Shown here piece by piece: positions 43,336 through 52,093 of a stretch of DNA of 64,000 nt. The translations under genes and the position numbers were made by a program. The first letter of the stretch is position 1; each line of letters opens with the position of its first letter. Origin of the DNA: Streptomyces sp. 846.5. GTDB taxonomy: Bacteria; Actinomycetota; Actinomycetes; Streptomycetales; Streptomycetaceae. The DNA is taken from the NCBI RefSeq assembly GCF_004365705.1, contig NZ_SOBN01000001.1, positions 5,070,001 to 5,134,000 of the forward strand, read 5' to 3'. A model generated the notes under the pieces. That model saw only the letters and a program-made list of their open reading frames with translations, did no database searches and was not told the DNA's origin.

Positions 43336-44474
43336 CCAACGACGAACGCCTCCGCCGCTGGCGTCTTGCCCTGGGCGCCGACGCCGACGCCGGAACAACA
43401 TCCCGCCTCGCAGGCCGCGACGCAGCCATGGACCGCGCCCTCTCCGCCCTCTACGGCCACGCCGCAGGCGACCGCGGTGCCGGGCTCGGCGGCTCCGCCC
43501 CGCAGGTGGCCCGCTGGCTCGGCGACATCCGCGAGTACTTCCCCACCAGCGTGGTGCAGCTGATGCAGCAGGACGCCATCGAACGCCTCGGCCTGGCCCA
43601 GCTGCTGATGGAGCCCGAGATGCTGGAGGCGGTCGAGCCCGACGTCCACCTGGTCGGCACGCTCATCTCACTCGGCCGCGCGCTGCCGGAGACCACCCGG
43701 GAGACCGCCCGCGCGGTGGTCCGCAAGGTCGTCGAGCAGTTGGAGCGCCGGATCGCCACCCGCACCCGCTCGGTGCTCGGCGGCGCCCTGGACCGCAGCG
43801 CGCGGGTGAACCGGCCCCGGCACCGGGACATCGACTGGGACCGCACCATCCGCGCCAACCTCAAGAACTACATAGAGCCGACCGGGGACAGGGACCACGG
43901 CACCGTCGTCCCCGAACGGCTGATCGGCTACGCCCGGGCCCGGAACGCGGTGAAGAAGGAGGTCGTCCTCTGCATCGACCAGTCGGGCTCGATGGCCGCC
44001 TCGGTGGTCCACTCCTCCGTCTTCGGCGCGGTCCTCGCGTCCATGCCCTCGCTGAACACCCGGCTGGTGGTGTTCGACACCTCGGTGGTCGACCTCACCG
44101 AGCAGCTCTCCGACCCGGTGGACGTGCTCTTCGGGGTCCAGCTCGGCGGCGGCACCGACATCAACCGGGCGCTGGCCTACTGCCAGTCGAAGATCACCCG
44201 TCCGGCCGACACCATCGTGGTGCTCATCAGCGATCTCTACGAGGGCGGCATCCGGGACGAGATGCTCAAGCGGGTGGCCGCCATGAAGGCCTCCGGCGTG
44301 CAGTTCATCGCACTGCTGGCGCTCTCCGACGACGGCGCTCCCGCCTACGACCGCTCGCACGCCGCCGCGCTGGCCGCCCTCGGAGCCCCGGCGTTCGCCT
44401 GCACCCCGGATCTCTTCCCGGACGTGATGGCGGCCGCCATCCAGAAACTCCCGCTGCCGATACCCGAGGACTAG
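43332..44474 (+). CDS. VWA-domain protein, partner of MoxR
   Basis: 380 aa. The C-terminal half is a von Willebrand A domain with the MIDAS motif DQSGS at residues 216-220, the threonine in GGGTDINRAL and Asp in LISDLYEGG. The N-terminal ~200 aa are helical, with basic patches. CGGAGGT precedes the ATG. MoxR-VWA pairs form chaperone-like complexes; here they are cotranscribed with DUF5682 and face the SWIM-DUF5691 operon. Confidence 0.88.
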   Translation: MTNDERLRRWRLALGADADAGTTSRLAGRDAAMDRALSALYGHAAGDRGAGLGGSAPQVARWLGDIREYFPTSVVQLMQQDAIERLGLAQLLMEPEMLEAVEPDVHLVGTLISLGRALPETTRETARAVVRKVVEQLERRIATRTRSVLGGALDRSARVNRPRHRDIDWDRTIRANLKNYIEPTGDRDHGTVVPERLIGYARARNAVKKEVVLCIDQSGSMAASVVHSSVFGAVLASMPSLNTRLVVFDTSVVDLTEQLSDPVDVLFGVQLGGGTDINRALAYCQSKITRPADTIVVLISDLYEGGIRDEMLKRVAAMKASGVQFIALLALSDDGAPAYDRSHAAALAALGAPAFACTPDLFPDVMAAAIQKLPLPIPED

Positions 44475-44493
44475 ACGACCGGACGAGAGATCG

Positions 44494-45021
44494 TCAGTCC
44501 CCCGAAAGGGCCAACGCCGCCCAGACGGTCTTGCCGGCCGTTCCCGGCCGCGGCACCGCGCCCCAGGCCGTGGCGAAGCTGTCGATCAGCAGCATCCCGC
44601 GCCCGTGCTCGTCGTCCGCGTCGGCCACGCCGAGCTCCGGGAGGTCGCCGTGGTCCTCGTCGTCCACCTCCAGGAAGAGCACCCCCCGGGCGCTCCAGAG
44701 CCTGCAGTGGACCCGGCTGCTGCCGGTGTGGGTGACCGCGTTGCACACCAGCTCCGACATGCAGAGCTCGGCATCGGTCAGGGTCTCCCGGGGGAGCTGC
44801 CACATCGCGGCGGTGATCCGCACGAAGCGGCGGGCCATGGCCACCGAGGAAGGCGTCCCGGGCAGGGTGGCCGCCGCCTGGCGGTCCATCTCCCAGGTGT
44901 TGCGAGCCGTACCGAGCTGGGGGATCTCGACGGCGAGGGCGGTGGGGGCAGGGGAGGCGAGTGGGGCGGTCGCCCCGTGCGGCGCGTCCGGGTTCTGGAC
45001 GCGGTGACGTGCGCTGTGCAT
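44494..45021 (-). CDS. Anti-sigma-factor-like ATP-binding protein (HATPase_c_2)
   Basis: 175 aa. A GHKL ATPase fold: N box ELVCNAVTHTG, then the lid and G2 box DEHGRGMLLIDSFATAWG. Such small kinases are very common in Streptomyces as RsbW/SpoIIAB-like regulators. The catalytic surroundings look intact, but no sigma factor or anti-anti-sigma gene is adjacent. ATG 45021 is used; a later Met (MDRQAAATLPGTP) near residue 45 is also possible. It converges with the VWA gene. Confidence 0.8.
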   Translation of the reverse strand: MHSARHRVQNPDAPHGATAPLASPAPTALAVEIPQLGTARNTWEMDRQAAATLPGTPSSVAMARRFVRITAAMWQLPRETLTDAELCMSELVCNAVTHTGSSRVHCRLWSARGVLFLEVDDEDHGDLPELGVADADDEHGRGMLLIDSFATAWGAVPRPGTAGKTVWAALALSGD

Positions 45022-45451
45022 CGAGCATCCGCTTCTTGGACGGTCGTCGCTACGGTCTGTGCGTGCACCGTTACCAGAACACGTTCCTGGAGTCGGGGGG
45101 CAAAAGCAATGAACTTCGACGGATTCGCCCCGGAGGAGTGCTGTGTGCGGGAGCGTGGTGGGGTCGTGCGCCCCCGCTGTGACGGTTATCACCGGTCACA
45201 GTCCGGTCGGCGGTGATTTGTGCACCTCGGACGGCGATAACCTGCGAGACGGACATGCCTGCCCGTCTGACGCCAGGCCGTGTGCTCCCCGTAGCAATGG
45301 CGCCGGCCGCGAGAACCCCCCGGGATTCCGCGTACCGACCGCCGCGACGGCCACAGCGGCGACCTTTCGGGCGGCACGCTGGGAAGATAGGAGTGGCCGG
45401 CCCTCCCGTGACCGACCACATCCGAAGTCGCGATCACAAGGACGGACGCGC
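45022..45451. other. Divergent intergenic region upstream of sucCD
   Basis: 430 bp carrying the promoters of the ATPase gene (minus) and sucCD (plus). It includes an imperfect palindrome at 45177-45201 (listed separately) and a possible 35-codon reading frame, 45109-45216, preceded by GGGGGG, with a Cys pair and an Arg-rich end; I do not recognise its product and do not claim it as a gene. Confidence 0.4.
45177..45201. promoter_or_regulatory. Palindromic site upstream of sucC
   Basis: CTGTGACGGT-TATC-ACCGGTCACAG: two arms of 10 and 11 bases that pair with a single bulged G. CTGTGAC/GTCACAG ends are typical of operator half-sites of dimeric regulators. It lies ~250 bp before the sucC start. 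The regulator is unknown. Confidence 0.4.
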
Positions 45452-46639
45452 GTGGACCTGTTCGAATACCAGGCGAGGGACATCTTCGCCAAGCACGGTG
45501 TACCGGTGCTGGGCGGTGCAGTCATCGAGAACGCCGAAGAGGCGCGAGCGATCGCTGAGGGTTGGGGCGGCCGCGCGGTCGTCAAGGCACAGGTCAAGGT
45601 CGGTGGCCGCGGAAAGGCCGGCGGCGTGAAGCTGGCCTCCGACCCGGCCGACGCGGTCGCCAAGGCCGAGGCGATCCTGGGCATGGACATCAAGGGCCAC
45701 ACGGTCCACAAGGTGATGCTCGCCCAGACCGCCGACATCAAGGACGAGTACTACGTCTCGTTCCTGCTCGACCGCACCAACCGCACCTTCCTGGCGATGG
45801 CCTCGGTCGAGGGCGGCGTGGAGATCGAGGTCGTGGCCGTCGAGAACCCCGACGCGCTCGCCAAGATCGCCGTGGACGCCAACGAGGGCGTCACCGACGC
45901 CAAGGCTCGCGAGATCGTCGAGGCGGCCAAGTTCCCGGCCGACGTCGCCGACCAGATCGTCGAGGTGCTGAAGAGCCTGTGGAAGGTCTTCATCGCCGAG
46001 GACGCCCTGCTCGTCGAGGTCAACCCGCTGGTGCTGCTCAATTCTTCCGGCCCTGGCGTCGGCAAGATCGTCGCGCTTGACGGCAAGGTCTCCCTGGACG
46101 AGAACGCCGACTTCCGCCAGCCCGACCACGAGGCGCTGGTCGACCACGCCGCGGCCAACCCCCTCGAGGCCGCGGCCAAGGCCAAGAACCTCAACTACGT
46201 CAAGCTCGACGGCGAGGTCGGCATCATCGGCAACGGCGCGGGTCTCGTCATGAGCACCCTGGACGTCGTCGCCTACGCGGGTGAGAAGTACGGCAACGTC
46301 AAGCCCGCCAACTTCCTCGACATCGGCGGCGGCGCGTCCGCCCAGGTGATGGCGAACGGCCTGGGCATCATCCTGGGCGACCCGGACGTCAAGTCCGTGT
46401 TCGTCAACGTCTTCGGTGGCATCACCGCCTGTGACGAGGTCGCCAACGGCATCGTCCAGGCGCTGGAACTGCTCGCCGCCAGCGGCGAGGCGGTCACCAA
46501 GCCCCTGGTCGTCCGTCTGGACGGCAACAACGCGGAGCTGGGTCGCAAGATCCTGTCTGACGCCAACCACCCGCTGGTGCAGCGTGTGGACACCATGGAC
46601 GACGCGGCCGACAAGGCCGCCGAGCTGGCTGCGAAGTAA
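45452..46639 (+). CDS. sucC: Succinyl-CoA synthetase beta subunit
   Basis: 395 aa starting at GTG 45452. The ATP-grasp N-terminal half opens with [19 protein letters not shown] and has [23 protein letters not shown] binds metal; the C-terminal CoA-ligase half has [12 protein letters not shown] and [13 protein letters not shown]. With SucD it interconverts succinyl-CoA and succinate with substrate-level phosphorylation in the TCA cycle. sucD follows 20 bp later in the same operon. Confidence 0.97.
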   Translation: MDLFEYQARDIFAKHGVPVLGGAVIENAEEARAIAEGWGGRAVVKAQVKVGGRGKAGGVKLASDPADAVAKAEAILGMDIKGHTVHKVMLAQTADIKDEYYVSFLLDRTNRTFLAMASVEGGVEIEVVAVENPDALAKIAVDANEGVTDAKAREIVEAAKFPADVADQIVEVLKSLWKVFIAEDALLVEVNPLVLLNSSGPGVGKIVALDGKVSLDENADFRQPDHEALVDHAAANPLEAAAKAKNLNYVKLDGEVGIIGNGAGLVMSTLDVVAYAGEKYGNVKPANFLDIGGGASAQVMANGLGIILGDPDVKSVFVNVFGGITACDEVANGIVQALELLAASGEAVTKPLVVRLDGNNAELGRKILSDANHPLVQRVDTMDDAADKAAELAAK

Positions 46640-46659
46640 GGGACGAGGACTCCACAACC

Positions 46660-47544
46660 ATGGCTATCTTCCTCACCAAGGAAAGCAAGGTCATCGTCCA
46701 GGGGATGACCGGCGCCACCGGCATGAAGCACACCCGCCTCATGCTCGCGGACGGCACCAACATCGTCGGCGGCGTGAACCCGCGGAAGGCCGGCACCAGC
46801 GTCGACTTCGACGGCACCGAGGTGCCGGTGTTCGGCTCGGTCGCCGAGGCGATCGAGAAGACCGGCGCCGACGTCTCGGTCATCTTCGTGCCGCCGGCCT
46901 TCGCCAAGGCCGCCGTAGTCGAGGCCATCGACGCCGAGATCCCGCTGGCCGTCGTGATCACCGAGGGCATCGCGGTGCACGACTCCGCGTCCTTCTGGGC
47001 CTACGCCGGCGAGAAGGGCAACAAGACCCGGATCATCGGCCCGAACTGCCCCGGCCTGATCACCCCCGGCCAGTCCAACGCGGGCATCATCCCCGGCGAC
47101 ATCACCAAGCCGGGCCGGATCGGTCTGGTGTCCAAGTCGGGCACCCTGACCTACCAGATGATGTACGAGCTGCGCGACATCGGCTTCTCCTCCGCCGTCG
47201 GCATCGGTGGCGACCCGATCATCGGGACCACGCACATCGACGCGCTGCAGGCCTTCCAGGACGACGACGACACCGACCTGATCGTGATGATCGGCGAGAT
47301 CGGCGGCGACGCCGAGGAGCGTGCCGCGGCCTACATCGCCGAGCACATCACCAAGCCGGTCGTCGGCTACGTGGCCGGCTTCACCGCGCCCGAGGGCAAG
47401 ACCATGGGCCACGCCGGCGCCATCGTCTCCGGCTCCTCCGGCACCGCGCAGGCGAAGAAGGAGGCCCTTGAGGCCGCCGGGGTCAAGGTCGGCAAGACGC
47501 CGTCCGAGACCGCCCGCCTGGCCCGCGAGCTGATCAGTAAGTAG
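46660..47544 (+). CDS. sucD: Succinyl-CoA synthetase alpha subunit
   Basis: 294 aa. The CoA-binding Rossmann domain begins [30 protein letters not shown] follows, and the phosphohistidine is in [15 protein letters not shown]. Cotranscribed with sucC. A 17-bp hairpin begins 9 bp after the stop codon. Confidence 0.97.
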   Translation: MAIFLTKESKVIVQGMTGATGMKHTRLMLADGTNIVGGVNPRKAGTSVDFDGTEVPVFGSVAEAIEKTGADVSVIFVPPAFAKAAVVEAIDAEIPLAVVITEGIAVHDSASFWAYAGEKGNKTRIIGPNCPGLITPGQSNAGIIPGDITKPGRIGLVSKSGTLTYQMMYELRDIGFSSAVGIGGDPIIGTTHIDALQAFQDDDDTDLIVMIGEIGGDAEERAAAYIAEHITKPVVGYVAGFTAPEGKTMGHAGAIVSGSSGTAQAKKEALEAAGVKVGKTPSETARLARELISK

Positions 47545-47553
47545 TCGCCCGAG

Positions 47554-47590
47554 GAGCGCCCCGCACCGGATCATCCGGTGCGGGGCGCTC
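47554..47590. terminator. Two-way terminator between sucD and the sigma-like gene
   Basis: Perfect 17-bp inverted repeat (47554-47570 with 47574-47590) around TCA. It lies between convergent genes, ending 2 bp before the stop of the minus-strand gene, and can serve both. Confidence 0.85.
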
Positions 47591-47591
47591 T

Positions 47592-48725
47592 TCAGTGGTG
47601 CCGGTGGCAGGGCAGCGCGAACAGCCGGCAGAGCGCGTCGGGCAGCGACGGACGGTGCATCGAGCGGTGGGCCGCGGAGTGCGTCCTGGAGCGTGCCGGC
47701 TCGATGGCGCCGGTCGGTACCGGCGGGAGCAGCAGGCCCGCGGAGATCGGCCGGACCGAGGTCCGGCGCCGCAGGTTCGGGGCGGAGAACAGCGGCACCG
47801 GGAGGTGGCCGGTCGGCGCCGTGCGCGCGGTGAACAGCGCCAGATTCGGCAGCGCGACGGTGGCCGGCGCCGGCCGTGTCTCCGAGACCGGTACCGGGTT
47901 CTGCGCCGCCACCGGATCCGCCGCCCGCACCGAGTCCGCCGCCGCCACCCGGTTCGCCGGGTGGTAGGCGACGAACGGCACCGTCGGCGGATGCCAGGGC
48001 GTCCCGACCACCGCGCCGGTGACCAGCGCCCCGGCCATGCCCAGCGCCAGCACCCCGGCCGCCGCGGTCACCCCGCGCTCGTGCAGCCGGGAGCGCTGCC
48101 GTACCAGGCCGGGCGAGGGCACCTGCGGCAGCGGGCAGCCCCGCACAGCGGCGCCGCGCAGCAGCACGCCCAGCTCGCGGCCGAAGCCGCGCCGCCGGGC
48201 GTCCGCGCCGATGGCCTCGGGAGCCATCCGGGCCAGTCCGAGCCTGGCCCGGACCACCCTGCCGTAGGCGGCGGGGGTGCTGGACTCGATCTCGGCGGCG
48301 GTCTGCTGCCAGTCCAGCCCGAGGGCGTCGTGCAGCACGACGGCCCTGCGCTGGGCCCGGGGCAGGTGCAGCAGCGCGGTCAGCAGTCTGCGGTCCACCT
48401 CGGTCAGCCGGGCGCTGTGCTCCGGATGGCGCAGCGGATTGCGGTGCCAGCGGGACAGGGCGAGGTCGAAGGCGGCTGCGCGGACCCACCCCTCGGGCGA
48501 GGGGTCGGCGGACACCACGTCCCATGCGCTCCAGGCGAGCTGGAAGGCCCTGCGTACGCAGTGGGCCGCGCGGTGCCGGTGGCCGACGAGCAGATAGGTC
48601 TGCCGGGTCAGCCGCTGGTAGCTGTCGTGGTGGAGCGCCTCGAAGAATTCGGCCGAGCGCCGTTCATCAGCAGAGCCGATTAGAGACATATAGGAATTCT
48701 TCGGCGAAACGTCGATATCTGCCAT
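47592..48725 (-). CDS. ECF-sigma-like protein with a C-terminal membrane segment
   Basis: 377 aa. Residues ~15-85 resemble sigma region 2 (HDSYQRLTRQTYLLVGHR and the following helix), and residues ~115-165 resemble region 4 (LPRAQRRAVVLHDALGLDWQQTAAEI, a helix-turn-helix). A membrane segment follows (GVTAAAGVLALGMAGALV), then a ~130-aa Pro/Arg-rich exported tail. Such fused sigma-like proteins may be self-anchored regulators. The region 2 core is diverged from active ECF factors. Start ATG 48725, with an alternative at 48689. Confidence 0.7.
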   Translation of the reverse strand: MADIDVSPKNSYMSLIGSADERRSAEFFEALHHDSYQRLTRQTYLLVGHRHRAAHCVRRAFQLAWSAWDVVSADPSPEGWVRAAAFDLALSRWHRNPLRHPEHSARLTEVDRRLLTALLHLPRAQRRAVVLHDALGLDWQQTAAEIESSTPAAYGRVVRARLGLARMAPEAIGADARRRGFGRELGVLLRGAAVRGCPLPQVPSPGLVRQRSRLHERGVTAAAGVLALGMAGALVTGAVVGTPWHPPTVPFVAYHPANRVAAADSVRAADPVAAQNPVPVSETRPAPATVALPNLALFTARTAPTGHLPVPLFSAPNLRRRTSVRPISAGLLLPPVPTGAIEPARSRTHSAAHRSMHRPSLPDALCRLFALPCHRHH

Positions 48726-48766
48726 GTCGTTGGTCAAAACGGGTGGCGCCCGGAGCATGGTGGGGC

Positions 48767-50236
48767 ATGGCCTTCTTGATGGAGCGGTTGCGCCCGGCCG
48801 CGGTGCGGCAGATCGGCGCGGGGACGAACCCGGCGGCGGCCAGGGCCGGGCTCATGGCGGGTGCCGCAGCGGCGGGACTGGGCTTCGCCGGGCTGGCGGT
48901 CCCGCTGTTCCTGCTGTGGGTGGTCACCCCGTACGTCCAGGTCGGCCCGGGCGGAGCGCTGCACCTGGCCGCGTGCGTGTGGCTGCTCGCGCAGGGCGCC
49001 GAGCTGCTGCGTCCCGACGGGGCCCCGCTGGCCCTGCCCCCGCTGCTGGTCACAGCGCTGGTGCTGCTGCCGCTGTACCGGTTCGCGGCACGTACCGGCG
49101 GACCTCGGACGGATGCCGCCGCGGCCGACGACGAGTGGGACGAGTTCGACGGCTTCGACGAGTTCGACGGCTTCGAGGACGAGCCCGAGGAAGAGCCCGG
49201 GGACCGGGAGTCCGGCCACCCCGGTTCGGCGCTGCTGGGCCTGGTGGCGGGCTACCTGCTGGTGACCCTGGTCATCGTGGTCGCGGCCGCGGCGGACGCA
49301 CCCGGCGGCCTCCGTGCGGCCGACCCGCTCGACGCCTTCGGCCGTACGGCGCTGCTGGCCCTGCCCGTCGCCGCCCTGGGCGTCCACCGGGGTGCGGCGG
49401 CCCGCGCCCTGCCCGCCTGGCTGCGCCTCCCCACCCGGGCCCAGCTGCCGGCCTGGGTCCGCCTCCCCGCCTGGGCCGCCCCGGGCCGCTGGGGCGCGCC
49501 GAGCGCCGCGCGCGCCCGCGATGCCTTCCGTGCGCCCGGTGGCGCAACGGTCGCCCTCCGGGCCGCCCTCGGCGGCGGTGCGGCGCTGCTGGGCGGCGGT
49601 GCGGCGCTGCTGGCGGCCTCCCTGCTGCTGCACTTCGGCGCCGCCGGCACCCTCGCTGCCCAGACCGCGCCCGATCTGGCCGGACGGCTGGCCCTGCTGC
49701 TGCTCTGCGTCGCGCTGCTGCCGAACGGCGCGGTCTGGGCGGCCGCCTACGCCCTGGGCCCCGGGTTCGCGCTGGGCGGCCGGCTGGCGCCGCTCACGGG
49801 TGCGGCGCCGTCGGCTCCTCCGGCATTTCCCCTGCTCACAGCGCTACCGACGGCCGGGGGAGGGCTGGTGGCGCTGCTGGTGCTGGCCGTCCCCGTGGTG
49901 TCCGGCGCCGTCGTGTCCGGCTGCGTGGGCCGGGCGGCGGAGCGGCTCGGGTGGCGCGCCGCGGCGACCGCCGGGGTCGCCCTCGGCGCGGCGGTCGGCA
50001 CCGCCGCGCTGGCGGCGCTGTGCGCGGCGGCCTCCGGCGGGTCGCTGGGCACCCGGGCGCTCGCGGCGGTCGGGCCCTCCCCCTGGTGGACCGGTCTGGC
50101 CGCCCTGTGCTGGGCGGCCACCGGCGTGCCCGGCGCGCTGCTGGTACGGCTGCTGCTCAGCCGCCGATCTGCACCAGCCACGCCGGAGGCTTCGGCGTCA
50201 CCGTGGTGGCGCAGCTGGCGTAGGCAGCCTTGGTGA
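48767..50236 (+). CDS. DUF6350-family polytopic membrane protein
   Basis: 489 aa with about ten hydrophobic segments. Opens MERLRPAAVRQ, then LMAGAAAAGLGFAGLAVPLFLLWVV; an acidic cytoplasmic loop (WDEFDGFDEFDGFEDEPEEEP) lies at residues ~120-150. This is the family usually found next to purN/purH in Streptomyces, of unknown function. Its last 80 bp overlap the convergent Pro-rich membrane gene. ATG 48767 is used; 48779 is possible. Confidence 0.75.
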   Translation: MAFLMERLRPAAVRQIGAGTNPAAARAGLMAGAAAAGLGFAGLAVPLFLLWVVTPYVQVGPGGALHLAACVWLLAQGAELLRPDGAPLALPPLLVTALVLLPLYRFAARTGGPRTDAAAADDEWDEFDGFDEFDGFEDEPEEEPGDRESGHPGSALLGLVAGYLLVTLVIVVAAAADAPGGLRAADPLDAFGRTALLALPVAALGVHRGAAARALPAWLRLPTRAQLPAWVRLPAWAAPGRWGAPSAARARDAFRAPGGATVALRAALGGGAALLGGGAALLAASLLLHFGAAGTLAAQTAPDLAGRLALLLLCVALLPNGAVWAAAYALGPGFALGGRLAPLTGAAPSAPPAFPLLTALPTAGGGLVALLVLAVPVVSGAVVSGCVGRAAERLGWRAAATAGVALGAAVGTAALAALCAAASGGSLGTRALAAVGPSPWWTGLAALCWAATGVPGALLVRLLLSRRSAPATPEASASPWWRSWRRQPW

Positions 50237-51029
50237 GGGCGTTGTTCTGGCAGTCGTAGAAGCTCTTGTAGTACAGCTGCACCCCGAAGACGGCGGCGAC
50301 CATCGCCAGTCCGACGATGGCGGCGATCAGACCGCCCATCGCGGCGGGGACCTGCGGCCGGGTCTGGTAAGGGGAGACGTACCCGGGGTGGTAGGCGGGC
50401 AGTCCGTACCCGGGCGGCGGTGGTGCACCGGGCGCGGGGGGCGTCGGCGGGGCCGGGGGAGGGCCGGGGACCGAACCGGCCGCGGACGCGGTCCCGTCCA
50501 GGGCCGAGGTCGGCGTCTTTGCGGTACCGCGCAGCGCGCTGATCGCCCAGTACAGCGCCAGCGACGCCAGCAGCAGGGTGATGTAGGGAACGCCGAGGAT
50601 CAGGAAGAAGATCCCCCACATACCGCTGAGCAGCGCGTAGCGGGCCCGTCGCTGGACCGGGTCGCTGGGGTCGAAGCGGGGAGCCTGCGGGGCCGGGCTG
50701 TACGGCAGGCGCGGCGGCTGCTGGCCCTGGTAGCCGGGGCTCCAGGGGTGCGGCGGCGGCACCACGGGACGTGACGGTCGGCCGTCCTGCGGGGCGTCCT
50801 CGCCCTCCTCGCCCGGCTCCTCCGGCGGCGTCTCGGTCGCCCAGCCGCGCTCGTCATGGTGGGGATGACCCGCATGCCCGGGATGGCCCGGCTGACCCGA
50901 ATGCTGGGAGTCCTGCGGGGGCTGCTGTCGACGGGGCTGCCAGGGGCGGTCCGGCGCGTCCTTGGACGGCGGGGCGAAGGGGTCGCGGGGCCCCTCGGGG
51001 GGTGTGCCGCTGTCCGATTTCTGGACCAT
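50157..51029 (-). CDS. Pro-rich protein with three membrane segments
   Basis: 290 aa. A charged, Pro/His/Gln-rich cytoplasmic N terminus (1-130) precedes two membrane segments (ALLSGMWGIFFLILGV and TLLLASLALYWAISAL), a Pro-rich loop and a third segment (MGGLIAAIVGLAMVAAVFGVQ), with two Cys in the outer tail (YDCQNN, ASCATT). It resembles DUF4190-type proteins common in Streptomyces; function unknown. It overlaps the DUF6350 gene by 80 bp on the other strand. Confidence 0.7.
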   Translation of the reverse strand: MVQKSDSGTPPEGPRDPFAPPSKDAPDRPWQPRRQQPPQDSQHSGQPGHPGHAGHPHHDERGWATETPPEEPGEEGEDAPQDGRPSRPVVPPPHPWSPGYQGQQPPRLPYSPAPQAPRFDPSDPVQRRARYALLSGMWGIFFLILGVPYITLLLASLALYWAISALRGTAKTPTSALDGTASAAGSVPGPPPAPPTPPAPGAPPPPGYGLPAYHPGYVSPYQTRPQVPAAMGGLIAAIVGLAMVAAVFGVQLYYKSFYDCQNNALTKAAYASCATTVTPKPPAWLVQIGG

Positions 51030-51374
51030 GGTCTTCGCCGTACTCCTGCCTGTGGGCTGCTTTCCCGCTGTCCGTCTTGTGAGGACACCCTCTCACTACG
51101 TACCCCGCTCTGGCGCGCCCCCACCCCATGATCGTCGACCACGAGTGCGAGGCCGCTGTCAGGGCCCGGTATCGTTGCTGACGACCGGCGGCCCCTGGGG
51201 GTTCCTGGTCGGCCCTCGGCGCCGTCGTCGGCCCCTTAGGCGGACACGGATGCCGGTCACAAGATGACACCCCGTGTGAGCCCACCAGCTAGCCCGGTTT
51301 GCCCTGGATGCGCAGTGTGCCGTTCGGCCGAGTACGCCTCAGGGACGGCCGTGCCGTGACGTGAGGACCGTGCT
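51030..51374. other. Divergent intergenic region upstream of purN
   Basis: 345 bp with no supported gene. It must hold the promoters of the Pro-rich membrane gene and purNH. A TATCGT near 51168 is a possible -10 element for purN. No purine or ZTP riboswitch was recognised here. Confidence 0.35.
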
Positions 51375-52055
51375 TTGACGTACGTCGACGCCCAAGCCTC
51401 TGACTACCCCGCCCCCGCCGCCCCCGCCCACCTCGTCGTCCTGGTGTCCGGTTCCGGGACCAACCTGCAGGCCCTGATCGACGCCTGCGCCGACCCGGCG
51501 TACGGCGCGGTGATCACTGCTGTCGGTGCGGACCGGGACGGCATCGCCGGTCTCCAGCGGGCCGAGGCGGCCGGCCTCCCCACCTTCGTGCTCCGGGTGA
51601 AGGACTTCCCGGAGCGCACCGACTGGGACGCGGCGCTGACCGCGGCCACTGCGGAGTACACGCCCGACCTGGTGGTCTCCGCGGGCTTCATGAAGATCCT
51701 CGGCGGCGGCTTCATGCGCCGCTTCGAGGGTCGCATCGTCAACACCCACCCCGCCCTGCTCCCCTCGTTCCCCGGCGCGCACGGGGTGCGGGACGCCCTC
51801 GCCTACGGCGTCAAGGTGACCGGCTGCACCGTCCACCTCGTCGACGAGGGCGTGGACACCGGGCCGATCATCGCCCAGGGCGTGGTCGAGGTGACCGACG
51901 CCGACCACGAGGACGGCGGCGAGGCGCTGCACGAGCGCATCAAGGCCGTCGAGCGCGGACTGCTGGTCGAGGCCGTGGGCCGGCTGGCCCGCGAGGGCCA
52001 CCGTGTCGACGGGCGCCGCGTCCTCCCGCTCCCCTCCCCGCCCCCGCTCTCCTGA
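51375..52055 (+). CDS. purN: Phosphoribosylglycinamide formyltransferase (GAR transformylase 1)
   Basis: 226 aa. [16 protein letters not shown] binds the phosphate of [18 protein letters not shown] holds the catalytic Asn/His loop and [13 protein letters not shown] the catalytic Asp. It uses 10-formyl-THF to formylate GAR in de novo purine synthesis. The best start is TTG 51375, with GTGAGGA 7 bp upstream; no ATG or GTG in frame gives a normal N terminus. purH follows 38 bp later. Confidence 0.95.
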   Translation: MTYVDAQASDYPAPAAPAHLVVLVSGSGTNLQALIDACADPAYGAVITAVGADRDGIAGLQRAEAAGLPTFVLRVKDFPERTDWDAALTAATAEYTPDLVVSAGFMKILGGGFMRRFEGRIVNTHPALLPSFPGAHGVRDALAYGVKVTGCTVHLVDEGVDTGPIIAQGVVEVTDADHEDGGEALHERIKAVERGLLVEAVGRLAREGHRVDGRRVLPLPSPPPLS

Positions 52056-52093
52056 CCTCCTCTGACGGACCACCACACACCGAAGGACCAGCA

